A stretch of DNA of 22,695 bases from an uncultured Eubacteriales bacterium (GTDB taxonomy: Bacteria; Bacillota; Clostridia; UBA1381). The notes under the pieces were generated by a model. The model was not told the origin of the DNA. It made no database searches and was given only the letters and a program-made list of their open reading frames with translations. The position numbers were made by a program, and so were the translations under genes. Position 1 is the stretch's first letter; each line of letters begins with the position of its first letter. This document shows, one piece after another, positions 6,755-15,625 of the stretch. The DNA is taken from the NCBI GenBank assembly GCA_905199755.1, contig CAJKHT010000046.1:1-22695 (forward strand). Direction: 5' to 3'.

Positions 6755-7732
6755 ATGGCAGAATTACGTTGGAATCCGTTGATTAAGGACTGGGTGATGA
6801 TTGCATCGCATCGTCAGAACAGACCGCAGATGCCGAAGGATTGGTGTCCGTTTTGTCCGGGTTCGGGAAAGGTACCCGATAAATTTACGGTATATGAGTA
6901 TGATAATGATTTCCCGGCGCTTTCACAGACTCCGCCCGTGCCGGATGATGTAGAAACGAGAATTTACAAAACAAAGCCTGCATACGGAAAATGTGAGGTT
7001 ATTCTTTATTCGCCGGAGCATACGGTAACATTGCCCGAATTGCCTGTTCCGCATATAAGAGAACTGGTTGATTTGTGGACCGAGCGTTATGTGAAAATCA
7101 GTGAAGATGAAAAAATCAAGTATGTTTTCATTTTTGAGAACAGAGGTGCTGCTGTCGGCGTTACAATGCCGCATCCTCACGGTCAGATATACGGATATTC
7201 GGTAATTCCGAAGAAGCTGGAGTTGGAGCTGCAGTCATGCCGTGAGCATTTTGATGAAAACGGCAGATGCCTTGTGTGCGATATGCTTGAGGACGAGGTA
7301 AATGACGGACGACGTGTTATATTTGAAAATGAGGACTTCATTACGTTCCTGCCGTTCTTTTGTGAGTATCCGTACGGAGTGTATATTGCAGCTAAAAGAC
7401 ATTTCAGCAATCTTACACAGATGACCGAAAGAGAAAAGGACAACCTGGCAAAGATATTAAAGGAAACCGCAGGTATGCTGGACAGCCTGTTTGATTATAC
7501 ATTCCCGTATATGATGTGCATGTATCAGAATCCTGTTAATTCCGAGGACGTTTCGGACTGTTATCATTTCCATATAGCATTTTATCCGCCCATGAGAAGT
7601 GCGGACAAGATTAAGTTTAATGCTTCATCGGAAACGGGTGCATGGGCACATTGTAATCCTACTGCCCCCGAAGAAAAAGCCAAGGAATTGCGTGAGGCGC
7701 ATAAGAAATTTCTTGCAAAAATGGATAAGTAA
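6755..7732 (+). CDS. galT: Galactose-1-phosphate uridylyltransferase (GalT, HIT-like class I)
   Basis: A 325-residue enzyme of the GalT family, which moves UMP between UDP-glucose and galactose 1-phosphate through a uridylylated histidine. The catalytic motif HPHGQIYGYSVIP places the nucleophile at His142. The zinc site is suggested by CPFC (C31, C34), H89 and H140. Family C-terminal signatures PYMMCMYQNP and HFHIAFYPP (about 251-279) are present. A second CxxC (C172, C175) follows CREHFDENGR. GGGGG at 6741-6745 is the likely ribosome site. No galK or galE is nearby, so the true substrate might be another hexose 1-phosphate; a sugar isomerase-like gene follows after 26 bases. Assignment to the family is firm, specificity is not. 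Confidence 0.88.
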   Translation: MAELRWNPLIKDWVMIASHRQNRPQMPKDWCPFCPGSGKVPDKFTVYEYDNDFPALSQTPPVPDDVETRIYKTKPAYGKCEVILYSPEHTVTLPELPVPHIRELVDLWTERYVKISEDEKIKYVFIFENRGAAVGVTMPHPHGQIYGYSVIPKKLELELQSCREHFDENGRCLVCDMLEDEVNDGRRVIFENEDFITFLPFFCEYPYGVYIAAKRHFSNLTQMTEREKDNLAKILKETAGMLDSLFDYTFPYMMCMYQNPVNSEDVSDCYHFHIAFYPPMRSADKIKFNASSETGAWAHCNPTAPEEKAKELREAHKKFLAKMDK

Positions 7733-7758
7733 CAGGTGTTTGACAGGAGAGTGGAAGA

Positions 7759-8622
7759 ATGAAAATTTCAACCGAAATCGGCTCTGCTGCGAAAATAATC
7801 GGAGATGAAAGGGCAGTGGAATATACTGCAAAAGCCGGATTTGATGCATGGGATTTTTCCATGTTTGATATGGTGAATTATGATTGGAGTACCGGGAAAA
7901 CCGAAATAACAAACCATCCGTTGAATACAGGTAATTATGCGTCATATGCAAGAAAGCTGAAGCAGATAGGTCTGGATAACGGAATAGTATGCAATCAGTC
8001 ACACGCACCGTTCCCGTCATGCTCAAAAGAAGTACGCTCAATGATGAAACGCGCAATCGAATGCACAGCGGAAGCCGGAGGAAAAATATGTATAATTCAC
8101 CCCGATAATGATAAGAGCGCGGAAGAAAATGCTGAAATGTACATGGAGCTTTTGCCATTTGCAAAGAGCTGCGGTGTAAAAATTGCGGCTGAAAATATGT
8201 GGTACTGGAATCATGAAAAGGACGAGGCATGCTTTGCGGCATGTTCAACTCCCGAAAGCTTTAATGCACATCTTGATGCGGTTAATGATGATTATTTGGT
8301 GGCTTGCCTTGATATAGGACATGCCGAAATGCGAGGTCTTAATACATCTGCCGTAGAAATGATAAAAGCGCTCGGAAAGAGATTGTGTGCATTGCATATA
8401 CATGATAATGACCGATGGCATGATTCTCATCAGATACCGTTTTCTATGGATATAGATTTTGAAAAGGTTGTAGCAGCACTAAGAGAAATAAAATATAACG
8501 GATATTTTACTCTCGAAAGCGATCAGTACCTTAAAGACCGCACACCGGAGAATGTTCTTGACGGATTAAAGAATATGGCAGATACAGCCAAACGGCTTGC
8601 GTATATGTTTGAAAAACAGTAA
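7759..8622 (+). CDS. Sugar phosphate isomerase/epimerase-like TIM-barrel protein
   Basis: A 287-residue protein of the xylose isomerase-like/AP endonuclease 2 TIM-barrel superfamily. Probable divalent-metal ligands are visible in order: Glu in AAENMW, Asp/His in CLDIGHAEM, His in LHIHDND, and Glu in FTLESD near the C-terminus. The HDSHQIPF segment is typical of sugar epimerase/isomerase members (IolE/YcjR-like). The ribosome site AGGAGAG at 7745-7751 precedes ATG 7759. It lies 26 bases after the GalT-like gene with no terminator between, so the two probably form an operon and act on related sugars. The exact substrate cannot be told; hydroxypyruvate isomerase, tagatose epimerase and inosose dehydratase relatives look alike at this level. 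Confidence 0.8.
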   Translation: MKISTEIGSAAKIIGDERAVEYTAKAGFDAWDFSMFDMVNYDWSTGKTEITNHPLNTGNYASYARKLKQIGLDNGIVCNQSHAPFPSCSKEVRSMMKRAIECTAEAGGKICIIHPDNDKSAEENAEMYMELLPFAKSCGVKIAAENMWYWNHEKDEACFAACSTPESFNAHLDAVNDDYLVACLDIGHAEMRGLNTSAVEMIKALGKRLCALHIHDNDRWHDSHQIPFSMDIDFEKVVAALREIKYNGYFTLESDQYLKDRTPENVLDGLKNMADTAKRLAYMFEKQ

Positions 8623-8633
8623 AATAATAATTA

Positions 8634-8670
8634 ATATGCACCTCAAGGCCGAATGCTTTGAGGTGCGTAT
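8634..8670. other. Long intergenic hairpin after the isomerase gene
   Basis: Bases 8634-8649 pair with 8655-8670 over 16 positions (two wobbles) around a 5-base loop. No T-run follows on the + strand (TGTTGT), so it may be a 3'-end stabiliser or a factor-assisted terminator. It is the first of four consecutive hairpins between convergent genes. Confidence 0.6.
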
Positions 8671-8683
8671 TGTTGTATAAAGA

Positions 8684-8713
8684 AAAGCGGTCGGGAACAA
8701 GCTTGACCGCTTT
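8684..8713 (-). terminator. Hairpin with T-rich tail on the minus strand
   Basis: AAAGCGGTC at 8684-8692 pairs with GACCGCTTT at 8705-8713. On the minus strand the stem is followed by TTTTCTTTAT, so it is a likely terminator for the HAD phosphatase gene. On the + strand the tail is poor. Confidence 0.55.
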
Positions 8714-8734
8714 ACACAAATTTTCTTTTAAAGA

Positions 8735-8793
8735 GGTGCGGACATAGTCTAAGAATATGTCCGCACCCCCAAGCCTTATCGGCTTGCTTTTTT
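8735..8793 (+). terminator. Double hairpin with T-run, end of the galT/isomerase operon
   Basis: GGTGCGGACATA at 8735-8746 pairs perfectly with 8756-8767. Immediately after, CAAGCC (8770-8775) pairs with GGCTTG (8781-8786) and is followed by six T (8788-8793). The second hairpin is a classic terminator. The first, 12 perfect pairs, may be a separate repeated element. Confidence 0.7.
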
Positions 8794-8803
8794 GTATCAG
8801 GCT

Positions 8804-9619
8804 TTACAGAAGCATACCTTTATTGAGTGCTGTTATTATTGCCTTTACGGCATCTGAGTTGTTATCGACGGTAATGCAGTTTGCCGCCTGCTTTACGGAT
8901 TGTGCTGCATTTGCAACAGCAACTCCGACACCGGCATTTCGCACAAGCGAAATGTCATTTTCGTTGTCGCCCATGGCAATGGTACGTTCGATAGGTATAT
9001 TGAGCAGTTCAGCCAGCTTAATAAGTCCCTGACCTTTGTCGGAATTTTTCGGCAGAAGCTCATAATACCACGGGCTTGAACGTACAAAACTGTATTTGTC
9101 GGCAAACTCACTTTCCGCAAATGCTGTTTTTATAATATCAACCTGATTTTCTTCGGTCATAAAAATGACCTTTATCCACGGATCCGTTACATCATGATAA
9201 TCAATGTAATTATCCTTAAGATTTTCTATATGCTTGTGCTGTTCAAGTATTGCATTTGTTCTGCAAAAACAGCTTTCGGATGCAGTGCATATGTCAACAG
9301 CGGCAAAAGGAAATCTGTTGTAGATAAACTCGACCGCACGTATTGCATCGGAATCGAGCGATACAAGGCTAAGCATCTTTTCGGCAGAAAAATCGTAAAT
9401 GCCGGCACCGTTAAAGCATATCATGGGTGCATTCGGACGTATGCGGTCAAGCATAAGGCGTGCTCCGTCAACCACGCGTCCCGTGGCAAATGTGAATAAT
9501 CCTCCCTCAGACATAAAATATTCTATTGTCTGCTTGTTCTCATCGGAAATCCTTTTGTCAGTGGTAAGAAGTGTATCGTCAAGGTCGGTACAGAATAATA
9601 TTCCGTCAAATTTTCCCAA
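8804..9619 (-). CDS. Cof-type HAD-superfamily phosphatase
   Basis: A 271-residue protein starting at TTG (9617-9619 on the minus strand). The start is chosen because GGGGGTG at 9626-9632 lies six bases before it; an upstream in-frame ATG at 9667 has no ribosome site and adds 16 atypical residues. HAD motif I is CTDLDDTLL (D12 nucleophile, D14 acid/base), motif II is FATGR, motif III is the KGQGLIKL lysine, and motif IV is MGDNENDISLV. The large C2B cap between motifs II and III marks the Cof/YidA/SupH subfamily, which removes phosphate from sugar phosphates and related metabolites such as pyridoxal phosphate. It is transcribed towards the galT operon and divergently from the helicase gene. 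The substrate is not predictable from sequence. Confidence 0.9.
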   Translation of the reverse strand: MGKFDGILFCTDLDDTLLTTDKRISDENKQTIEYFMSEGGLFTFATGRVVDGARLMLDRIRPNAPMICFNGAGIYDFSAEKMLSLVSLDSDAIRAVEFIYNRFPFAAVDICTASESCFCRTNAILEQHKHIENLKDNYIDYHDVTDPWIKVIFMTEENQVDIIKTAFAESEFADKYSFVRSSPWYYELLPKNSDKGQGLIKLAELLNIPIERTIAMGDNENDISLVRNAGVGVAVANAAQSVKQAANCITVDNNSDAVKAIITALNKGMLL

Positions 9620-9749
9620 ATTAATCACCCCCGAAGTTTGGGTTTTAATAAAAATACCTTTTACCATATTTTATCACAACAGCGCATGCTTTTCTACGGC
9701 AAAAATGCACAAGATAGAGCCGTCGTATACGCTTAATAATGTAAAAATA

Positions 9750-9763
9750 TAATGTAAACATTA
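9750..9763. promoter_or_regulatory. Palindrome between divergent HAD and helicase genes
   Basis: TAATGT(AA)ACATTA is an inverted repeat with 6-base arms. Another half-site copy, TAATGTAAA, starts 13 bases upstream at 9737. It lies 27 bases upstream of the helicase -35 box, a plausible operator position. The A/T-rich context makes chance possible. Confidence 0.3.
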
Positions 9764-9790
9764 AATTTATCCTATTATTATTAAAAAATA

Positions 9791-9819
9791 TTGTAAAATT
9801 CAAAAAAACGTGCTATAAT
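9791..9819 (+). promoter_or_regulatory. Promoter for the SNF2 helicase gene
   Basis: TTGTAA at 9791-9796 and TATAAT at 9814-9819 are 17 bases apart. TGC directly before TATAAT makes an extended -10. Confidence 0.75.
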
Positions 9820-9858
9820 GTAATGATACCGATATTTACGGCGGAATGGAGAAATTTT

Positions 9859-12800
9859 ATGAAGATTACCGATGATATGATAAAAAAATCATGCTCTGCC
9901 ACTATATATAAGCGTGGTCTGGAATATTGGCGTGAGGGCAGAGTACACATCAGAAAACGGAGTGAAAATTTAATCAATGCCGTGGTTGACGGTGAAGAAC
10001 TGTATAATGTACAGGTGAAATTTGACGGCGGACAAATCGGCGACTGCTTTTGTACATGTCCGTATTATGAGACCATGGGATCGGTATGCAAGCATATTGT
10101 TGCGACGCTTAAACAGCGTATGGCAGAGCTTGAGGAGGGCGAGGACTATACCGATGAAAACGACCGCCTTGCCGGAGTTATGTGCAGCGAATATGAGGCG
10201 CTTTCGGCAGAAAAAAATCCGCTGTATGTAAAATTTGTGCTGTATATTTCCGATGCTGGTGAGGAAATTTCGTATGCCATGGCAATTGAGCCGGGAGCAT
10301 CACAGGGGATAATGCATGGGATAGAGAATTTTTTTGACAGCTATATACATGGCAGGGAGTTTAAAATAGACCGTCAGAATGTGTATAATCCGCAGAAAAC
10401 TTATTTCACCGGCGCACAGAAGAAAATTATTGATATACTGGCGGAGGCATACGAGCTGCGTTCGGTTAAAAATGTATTCTATACCAAAGCCGCATATCGT
10501 ACAGAATTCGGCGAAAAGACAGCGGAGCGTATATTTCCGCTGCTTAATTCGGTGGATTTTACGCTTGTATTTGACGGGATGAATATGGGGAATATGCGCA
10601 TTGAAAACGAAAATCCCGATATTATTGTGGATATAGAGGCATCCGAAAGGGAAATAAGTCTTTCTGTGAGTGAGTGCGGTATTGCTCTTACACGCAGCGG
10701 AAGCTGGTTCTTATATGAAAATATAATTTATAATACCGATAAGGAGTGGCGCAGCTATTATATGCCGATTTATCGTGCGCTTGCAGGAGAGGGAAGAACA
10801 CAGATAGGCTTTAAAGGGGATAATACAATTCTCTTTGCAGCGAATGTATTGCCGAAGATTAAAGGCAGACACGGTGTCATAACTCATGGACTCGATGAGC
10901 TTATAGTAAACGAAACACCGCTGTTCAAAGTGTATTTCGACACCGAAAACGGCGGTATATATGCCGTTATTACGGTCAGCTACGGAAATATGTCTTTAAG
11001 AATTCCCGACGGCAGGTCGGAGGAACGGAAAATAATAGTGCGTGATTATGATGCTGAAAATGAAATCCTTGAAATGTTTTCAAAATTTGAGTTTTCGGGT
11101 GGTTCGTTTTATCTGGGCGATGATGCCGCAATTTATGATTTCATTACCTTTGAACTGCCGCTGTTAAGGATAAAAGCGGAGGTAATCACCTCCGAAAGAT
11201 TTGACGCGCTGAAAAATAGTGACGATATAACAATAACCGCATCGGTGGGGTATAATGAAAAAATTGATTTGCTTGAAACGGGATTTGAGACAAATCTGTC
11301 GGCAGAGCAGATACGCGGAATACTCAGTGCAGTTAAACTGAAAAGACCGTTTTACAGAATGAGTGACGGACGGTTTATAGAGCTTTTGTCAAACAAAAAC
11401 AGCCGTATATTTTCGCTGCTTGACAGCCTTGACTTTACGGATGAAGAAATAGAAGCCGGGGAAAAACAGCTGCCCAAATACAGAGCGCTGTATCTTGATG
11501 CCGTTCAGGGAATTGAACATAAAAAAAGCTTTAGTGACTATATCGGCAAAATAAAAGATATTGAGCCGGAAATACCCGAGGAGCTTAAGGACATACTGAG
11601 ACCGTATCAGTATGACGGAGCGAAATGGCTAAAACAGCTTTCTGCGCTGGGATTCGGCGGTATTCTTGCCGATGACATGGGTTTGGGAAAAACCTTGCAG
11701 GTGCTTGCGTTTATTCACGGCGAAAGACCTGAAGCACCCGTGCTGGTGGTTGCTCCGAGTGCGCTTTTGTATAACTGGCTTAATGAGATAGAGCGTTTTA
11801 TTCCCGATGCGAAAGCGGTTATTGCCGACGGTACGAAAGAGGAACGGGCAAAAACAATAAAGGGGCTTAACGGCTGTGAATTTGTAATTACATCTTATCC
11901 GCTGTTAAGACGTGATATTGCGCTGTATTCGGATATAACATTCAAATATTGCTTTATAGATGAAGCCCAGTATATAAAAAATCCAAAGACCATGAATGCG
12001 CGGAGTGTAAAGAAAATACATGCGGAGCATAAATTTGCGCTTACGGGTACACCGATAGAAAATTCACTTACGGAGCTTTGGTCCGTGTTTGATTTTGTGA
12101 TGTCGGACTATCTTTACGGAATGACGGAGTTTCGTTCAAAATATGAAAACCGTATTATAAAAGGCGATGAAGAAGCGGCGGAGGATTTGAAAGCGAGAAT
12201 ACGTCCGTTTATTCTGCGCAGAATGAAAAAAGACGTGCTCAACGAGCTGCCGGAAAGAATAGAAAATACTATGTATTCGGACTTGACACCGGAGCAGAAA
12301 AAAATGTATTTATCATATCTGGCGCTTGCAAAGGACAAAACGAGAACGCTCCTGAACGAGGGGGGCAGCGGAAAAATGCGTATATTGTCACTGCTTATGC
12401 GATTGCGTCAGATATGCTGCCACCCGGTATTGTTTGACGAAGCATACGATAAAGACAGCGGAAAGCTTAATATGCTTCTGGAACTGGTTGCAAGCGGAAC
12501 GGAGTCCGGGCATAGAATACTGATATTTTCGCAGTTTACGTCAATGCTCGGCATAATACGGGATAAGCTTGATGAAATGGGGATAAAGAGCTTTTACATG
12601 GACGGAAAAACTCCTGCATATGAGCGTGCCGAGACTGCCGACAGATTTAACGGCGGTGAACGTGAGGTTTTCCTTATTTCACTGAAAGCCGGCGGTACAG
12701 GACTTAACCTTATCGGAGCCGATATGGTTATTCATTACGATCCGTGGTGGAATCCCGCGGCGGTTGACCAGGCAAGCGACCGTGCGTACAGAATAGGACA

Positions 12801-12966
12801 GACAAAGGCGGTGCAGATAATCAGACTGGCGGCACGCGGAACGATAGAGGAAAAAATCCTGAAGCTGCAGGAGGCAAAACGCAGCCTTGCCGATGATATA
12901 ATAAGAGTAAATAACCATACATTCAGCAGCCTGTCAAATGACGAAATACTTGCACTGTTTGAATAG
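9859..12966 (+). CDS. SWIM zinc-finger SNF2-family helicase/ATPase
   Basis: A 1035-residue DEAD-like ATPase. The start at ATG 9859 is preferred over the in-frame ATG at 9823 because GGAG at 9848-9851 is well spaced and 9823 overlaps the promoter edge. The N-terminus carries a SWIM zinc finger (C65, C67, C77, H79, in CTCPYY and VCKHIV). A long helicase-associated region (about 100-560) follows. The SNF2 motor begins near 570: Walker A DDMGLGKT with K611, Walker B DEAQ at 701-704, then LTGTPIENSLTELWS, and the C-terminal lobe with IFSQFTSML, SLKAGGTGLNL, YDPWWNP and AYRIGQTKAVQIIRL. These are the full SF2/Snf2 motifs, so it should be an active dsDNA translocase. Bacterial members are linked to transcription recycling (RapA-like) or repair; the role here is unproven. 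A membrane protein gene follows after 17 bases. Confidence 0.92.
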   Translation: MKITDDMIKKSCSATIYKRGLEYWREGRVHIRKRSENLINAVVDGEELYNVQVKFDGGQIGDCFCTCPYYETMGSVCKHIVATLKQRMAELEEGEDYTDENDRLAGVMCSEYEALSAEKNPLYVKFVLYISDAGEEISYAMAIEPGASQGIMHGIENFFDSYIHGREFKIDRQNVYNPQKTYFTGAQKKIIDILAEAYELRSVKNVFYTKAAYRTEFGEKTAERIFPLLNSVDFTLVFDGMNMGNMRIENENPDIIVDIEASEREISLSVSECGIALTRSGSWFLYENIIYNTDKEWRSYYMPIYRALAGEGRTQIGFKGDNTILFAANVLPKIKGRHGVITHGLDELIVNETPLFKVYFDTENGGIYAVITVSYGNMSLRIPDGRSEERKIIVRDYDAENEILEMFSKFEFSGGSFYLGDDAAIYDFITFELPLLRIKAEVITSERFDALKNSDDITITASVGYNEKIDLLETGFETNLSAEQIRGILSAVKLKRPFYRMSDGRFIELLSNKNSRIFSLLDSLDFTDEEIEAGEKQLPKYRALYLDAVQGIEHKKSFSDYIGKIKDIEPEIPEELKDILRPYQYDGAKWLKQLSALGFGGILADDMGLGKTLQVLAFIHGERPEAPVLVVAPSALLYNWLNEIERFIPDAKAVIADGTKEERAKTIKGLNGCEFVITSYPLLRRDIALYSDITFKYCFIDEAQYIKNPKTMNARSVKKIHAEHKFALTGTPIENSLTELWSVFDFVMSDYLYGMTEFRSKYENRIIKGDEEAAEDLKARIRPFILRRMKKDVLNELPERIENTMYSDLTPEQKKMYLSYLALAKDKTRTLLNEGGSGKMRILSLLMRLRQICCHPVLFDEAYDKDSGKLNMLLELVASGTESGHRILIFSQFTSMLGIIRDKLDEMGIKSFYMDGKTPAYERAETADRFNGGEREVFLISLKAGGTGLNLIGADMVIHYDPWWNPAAVDQASDRAYRIGQTKAVQIIRLAARGTIEEKILKLQEAKRSLADDIIRVNNHTFSSLSNDEILALFE

Positions 12967-12983
12967 ACGGGGAAAGGAATTGC

Positions 12984-14618
12984 ATGAAATACAGAGCTAT
13001 ATTTAAGGATGAAGAGGAAAAGGAAGAAACGAAGCATAAAAGAAAGGCTTTCAGAATCAGCACTGCGGGATTTTTTATGATTTTCGTTCTGCTTCTGAAT
13101 TTGGCGGCGGTATTGTATATAAAATTAAGCCATACAATATACTTTTGGGATAATGCAACATATTGGGATATATCGAGACAGCTGGCAAGGCAGACTGTAG
13201 ACGTAGAATACTGGAAAAACGTCTATGAATCAATTGCATCGCAGGACTATAATTATATAGCCGGAATATTAAGCGCCGGAGTGATACGTCATTTCGGTGA
13301 GGCGCGGCTGTGGTATATTTTAAGCCTTGTGAATTTCTATCTGCTGCCGGCATATATAATGATTTATGTTTTGGCATGCCGTATCGGAAAAGCACCGGAA
13401 ATAACGTTTTTAATAACATTTTTGCTGTTCCCCGTAATGCTGTTTCTCACGTTGAACGGCTTTGCGGATATAGGAGGAGCGGACATATGCTTAATATGCT
13501 TTTTACTGTATTATCCGAAAAACGAAAAAAGATTTGCGGTGATACGCCATATTATGATAGGTGTACTGCTGGTTTTTGCAATGCTGTGGCGAAGGTATTT
13601 CGCGTTTTTTGCCGTATCGTTTATAACGGCTATGGCGGCGGACTGCCTGCTTTTTCATAAAAAGAAGCTGCCTGTTATACTGACTGTGCTTACGTCCGGG
13701 GCAGTGCTGTTTTTCGGCTTCCGCGGCTTTCTTACGGAGCGGCTTATGCGTGATTACGGTACTCTTTATTCGGGGTATAAATTTGCGCTCAGTACGGATT
13801 TTAAGCTGACGGCACGCTATTTCGGAGCAATTTTTGTTATTGCTTTGTTTGCGGCGGCGGTTGCGGTTATGATAAAGAAAAAGGATTTCAGACCGCTGTT
13901 TATGATGATACAGATAATCGTATGCTTTACAATGTTTGTGCTGACGCAAACCCACGGACAGCAGCATTTGCTTTTGTATGTTCCGTCCATGGCAGTAATG
14001 ACGATTATTGCAATACGTCATATTTCGGAAATAAAGCTGCTTGCCTGTACGGTAATACTGGCAATTTGCCAGACAGTCAGCGTGTTTGTTCCGCGTACTC
14101 AGCCGGGAAACATACGGGAAATCAGATACTATGCGCCGATTGCAAACTTTTCGGTGCTGTCCGTAAAAAACAGTATGGCGGACAGCATTTTACAGCTTAA
14201 AAATAAGCTTGATAAGCAGATTGGGAATAATCAGACGCTGGGGGTGCTTGCGTCCTCTTTCAGGATAAACGAGGATATTATAAAAAATGTTCAGCCGTCA
14301 CTCGGACAAAAATCCTCCGTAAACGATTATGTTGTATCGCTGCCACAGGTGGATTCGCGCGATAAGGATATGTCCGCATTTTATAATGTAAATTATATTT
14401 TGGCAGCATTTCCGGCACAGACACATCTTGAACCCTCGGCGCAAAGAGTGGTGACGGAGGCGGTAAAGAGCTTTGAGGCTTATGCGGATATTGCGGAAGC
14501 ATATGAGGAAATGCCCGAATTTGAAACCGTAATTGACGGTATTACACTTAAATTGTATAAGCGTGTGAAAGGGGTTATGCCGAATCAGATGCGTGAACTT
14601 GAGGAACGTCTTAAATAA
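12984..14618 (+). CDS. Polytopic membrane protein, GT-C glycosyltransferase-like
   Basis: A 544-residue protein that I do not recognise as a named family. The charged cytoplasmic N-terminus (about 1-25) is followed by a membrane helix (about 28-48), then an extracytoplasmic loop with FWDNATYWDISRQLA (D56, D62). An acidic residue in the first outer loop of a multi-spanning protein is characteristic of GT-C lipid-linked sugar transferases. I count roughly nine to eleven further hydrophobic helices to about residue 375, then a soluble C-terminal domain of about 165 residues. A ribosome site (AAAGGA) precedes the start. It is only 17 bases from the helicase gene, and no promoter intervenes, so they share a transcript. 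A sugar-transfer role in envelope assembly is an inference; other polytopic families are possible. Confidence 0.6.
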   Translation: MKYRAIFKDEEEKEETKHKRKAFRISTAGFFMIFVLLLNLAAVLYIKLSHTIYFWDNATYWDISRQLARQTVDVEYWKNVYESIASQDYNYIAGILSAGVIRHFGEARLWYILSLVNFYLLPAYIMIYVLACRIGKAPEITFLITFLLFPVMLFLTLNGFADIGGADICLICFLLYYPKNEKRFAVIRHIMIGVLLVFAMLWRRYFAFFAVSFITAMAADCLLFHKKKLPVILTVLTSGAVLFFGFRGFLTERLMRDYGTLYSGYKFALSTDFKLTARYFGAIFVIALFAAAVAVMIKKKDFRPLFMMIQIIVCFTMFVLTQTHGQQHLLLYVPSMAVMTIIAIRHISEIKLLACTVILAICQTVSVFVPRTQPGNIREIRYYAPIANFSVLSVKNSMADSILQLKNKLDKQIGNNQTLGVLASSFRINEDIIKNVQPSLGQKSSVNDYVVSLPQVDSRDKDMSAFYNVNYILAAFPAQTHLEPSAQRVVTEAVKSFEAYADIAEAYEEMPEFETVIDGITLKLYKRVKGVMPNQMRELEERLK

Positions 14619-14653
14619 ATCCGAGAATTTACATTTTGTTTACAGTTATGTAA

Positions 14654-14682
14654 TTGACTTTTGCGTATAATAGTACTAATAT
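14654..14682 (+). promoter_or_regulatory. Candidate promoter for the zinc-ribbon gene
   Basis: TTGACT at 14654-14659 is 17 bases from TAATAT at 14677-14682. An alternative TATAAT at 14666-14671 has no -35 at proper distance (TTTACA at 14639 gives 21). The region is A/T-rich and a promoter is likely, but the exact boxes are uncertain. Confidence 0.45.
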
Positions 14683-14724
14683 ATACTATATAATAATTCA
14701 TGTAAGATTTAACGGAGGTTGATT

Positions 14725-15600
14725 ATGAGAAGCTGTATTTACTGCGGAAAAGAGCTGAAAGACGGCGAAGTATGCGACTGTCCGCAAAGTGCCGCACACA
14801 GGAGGGCAAAGGAGACAGAGGCGAAAAAAGCCGAATCCGGTACAGATACCTCCGGCAAGGATTATAAATACAATCCGAATTATAATTCTTCATCATATCA
14901 GACAGGCTATACAAAGAAAGAAAGCAAATTTACACAGGCATGGAACAGATTTAAAATGAAGCGTTCGGTTCATAAGGCGGAAAGAAGCGGAAAAAGCTTT
15001 TTTTCATCCTTGGCAGAACTGATAAAGAATTTTATTGTATCGCCCGTGGATACGGTTATGAATCCGCCGTCTATGAGCAAGGGAACGATTTTATCATTGG
15101 CGGCTGCACAGGGTGCCGTAATATGGCTGTGCGTGTATTTTATAATGAGCAATGTGCGCAGAGGTCCTTTTGCAATGCTTGCATCGCTTATGATGTTTAA
15201 CGGAGCAAACGGCTACAGAAATATACTTCATATGCTTATGGCGCTTTTATCGGGTGCGGTGAGCGGTGTATTGGTATTTTTCCTGTACAGCGGAATTTTT
15301 TACGGTATTAACAGGCTGATTTTCAGATTGAATACACGTTATTGGGATTTTTCCCAGCGGTTGATATTGACAGGCATACCGACGGCGGTTATATGTATGT
15401 TCGGTGCGCTGTTCAGCATATTTTCGTCAACAACGCTTATGATACTTATGCTTTGCGGCGCGGTAAGCTTTGCGGTACTCACGTATGAGGCTCTTAGAAC
15501 AGAATGGATTTCGCAGTCGGCAGGGAAAACCGTGTATGCGATGATGCTTGGATTTTTCGTATTTTTCAGCTTTGTATGTTACCTTATAAGGTTATCATAA
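14725..15600 (+). CDS. Zinc-ribbon membrane protein, Yip1-like architecture
   Basis: A 291-residue protein. ATG 14725 is chosen over the TTG at 14719 because GGAGG at 14714-14718 is six bases upstream of it. A short zinc ribbon opens the protein (C4, C7, C17, C19: CIYCG and CDCP). A hydrophilic Lys/Glu/Ser/Tyr-rich linker follows (about 25-105), then five or six hydrophobic helices filling residues about 115-290. The N-terminal ribbon plus a C-terminal bundle is a common clostridial layout, sometimes matched to Yip1-type domains; I cannot confirm that match by eye. It probably resides in the cytoplasmic membrane with the ribbon inside. The ridA-like gene starts 25 bases later. No function is proposed. 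Confidence 0.7.
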   Translation: MRSCIYCGKELKDGEVCDCPQSAAHRRAKETEAKKAESGTDTSGKDYKYNPNYNSSSYQTGYTKKESKFTQAWNRFKMKRSVHKAERSGKSFFSSLAELIKNFIVSPVDTVMNPPSMSKGTILSLAAAQGAVIWLCVYFIMSNVRRGPFAMLASLMMFNGANGYRNILHMLMALLSGAVSGVLVFFLYSGIFYGINRLIFRLNTRYWDFSQRLILTGIPTAVICMFGALFSIFSSTTLMILMLCGAVSFAVLTYEALRTEWISQSAGKTVYAMMLGFFVFFSFVCYLIRLS

Positions 15601-15625
15601 TTTAACAGGGAAGGAAGTATTACAA

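Noticed and set aside
7625..8248. 207-codon minus-strand frame across the galT/isomerase junction
   Set aside because: It lies opposite two well-supported genes and its protein is a low-complexity His/Ser/Phe/Arg mix without any known motif.
13503..14021. 172-codon minus-strand frame inside the membrane protein gene
   Set aside because: Its composition is the His/Tyr/Lys/Gln bias expected opposite hydrophobic codons, and it has no start signals.
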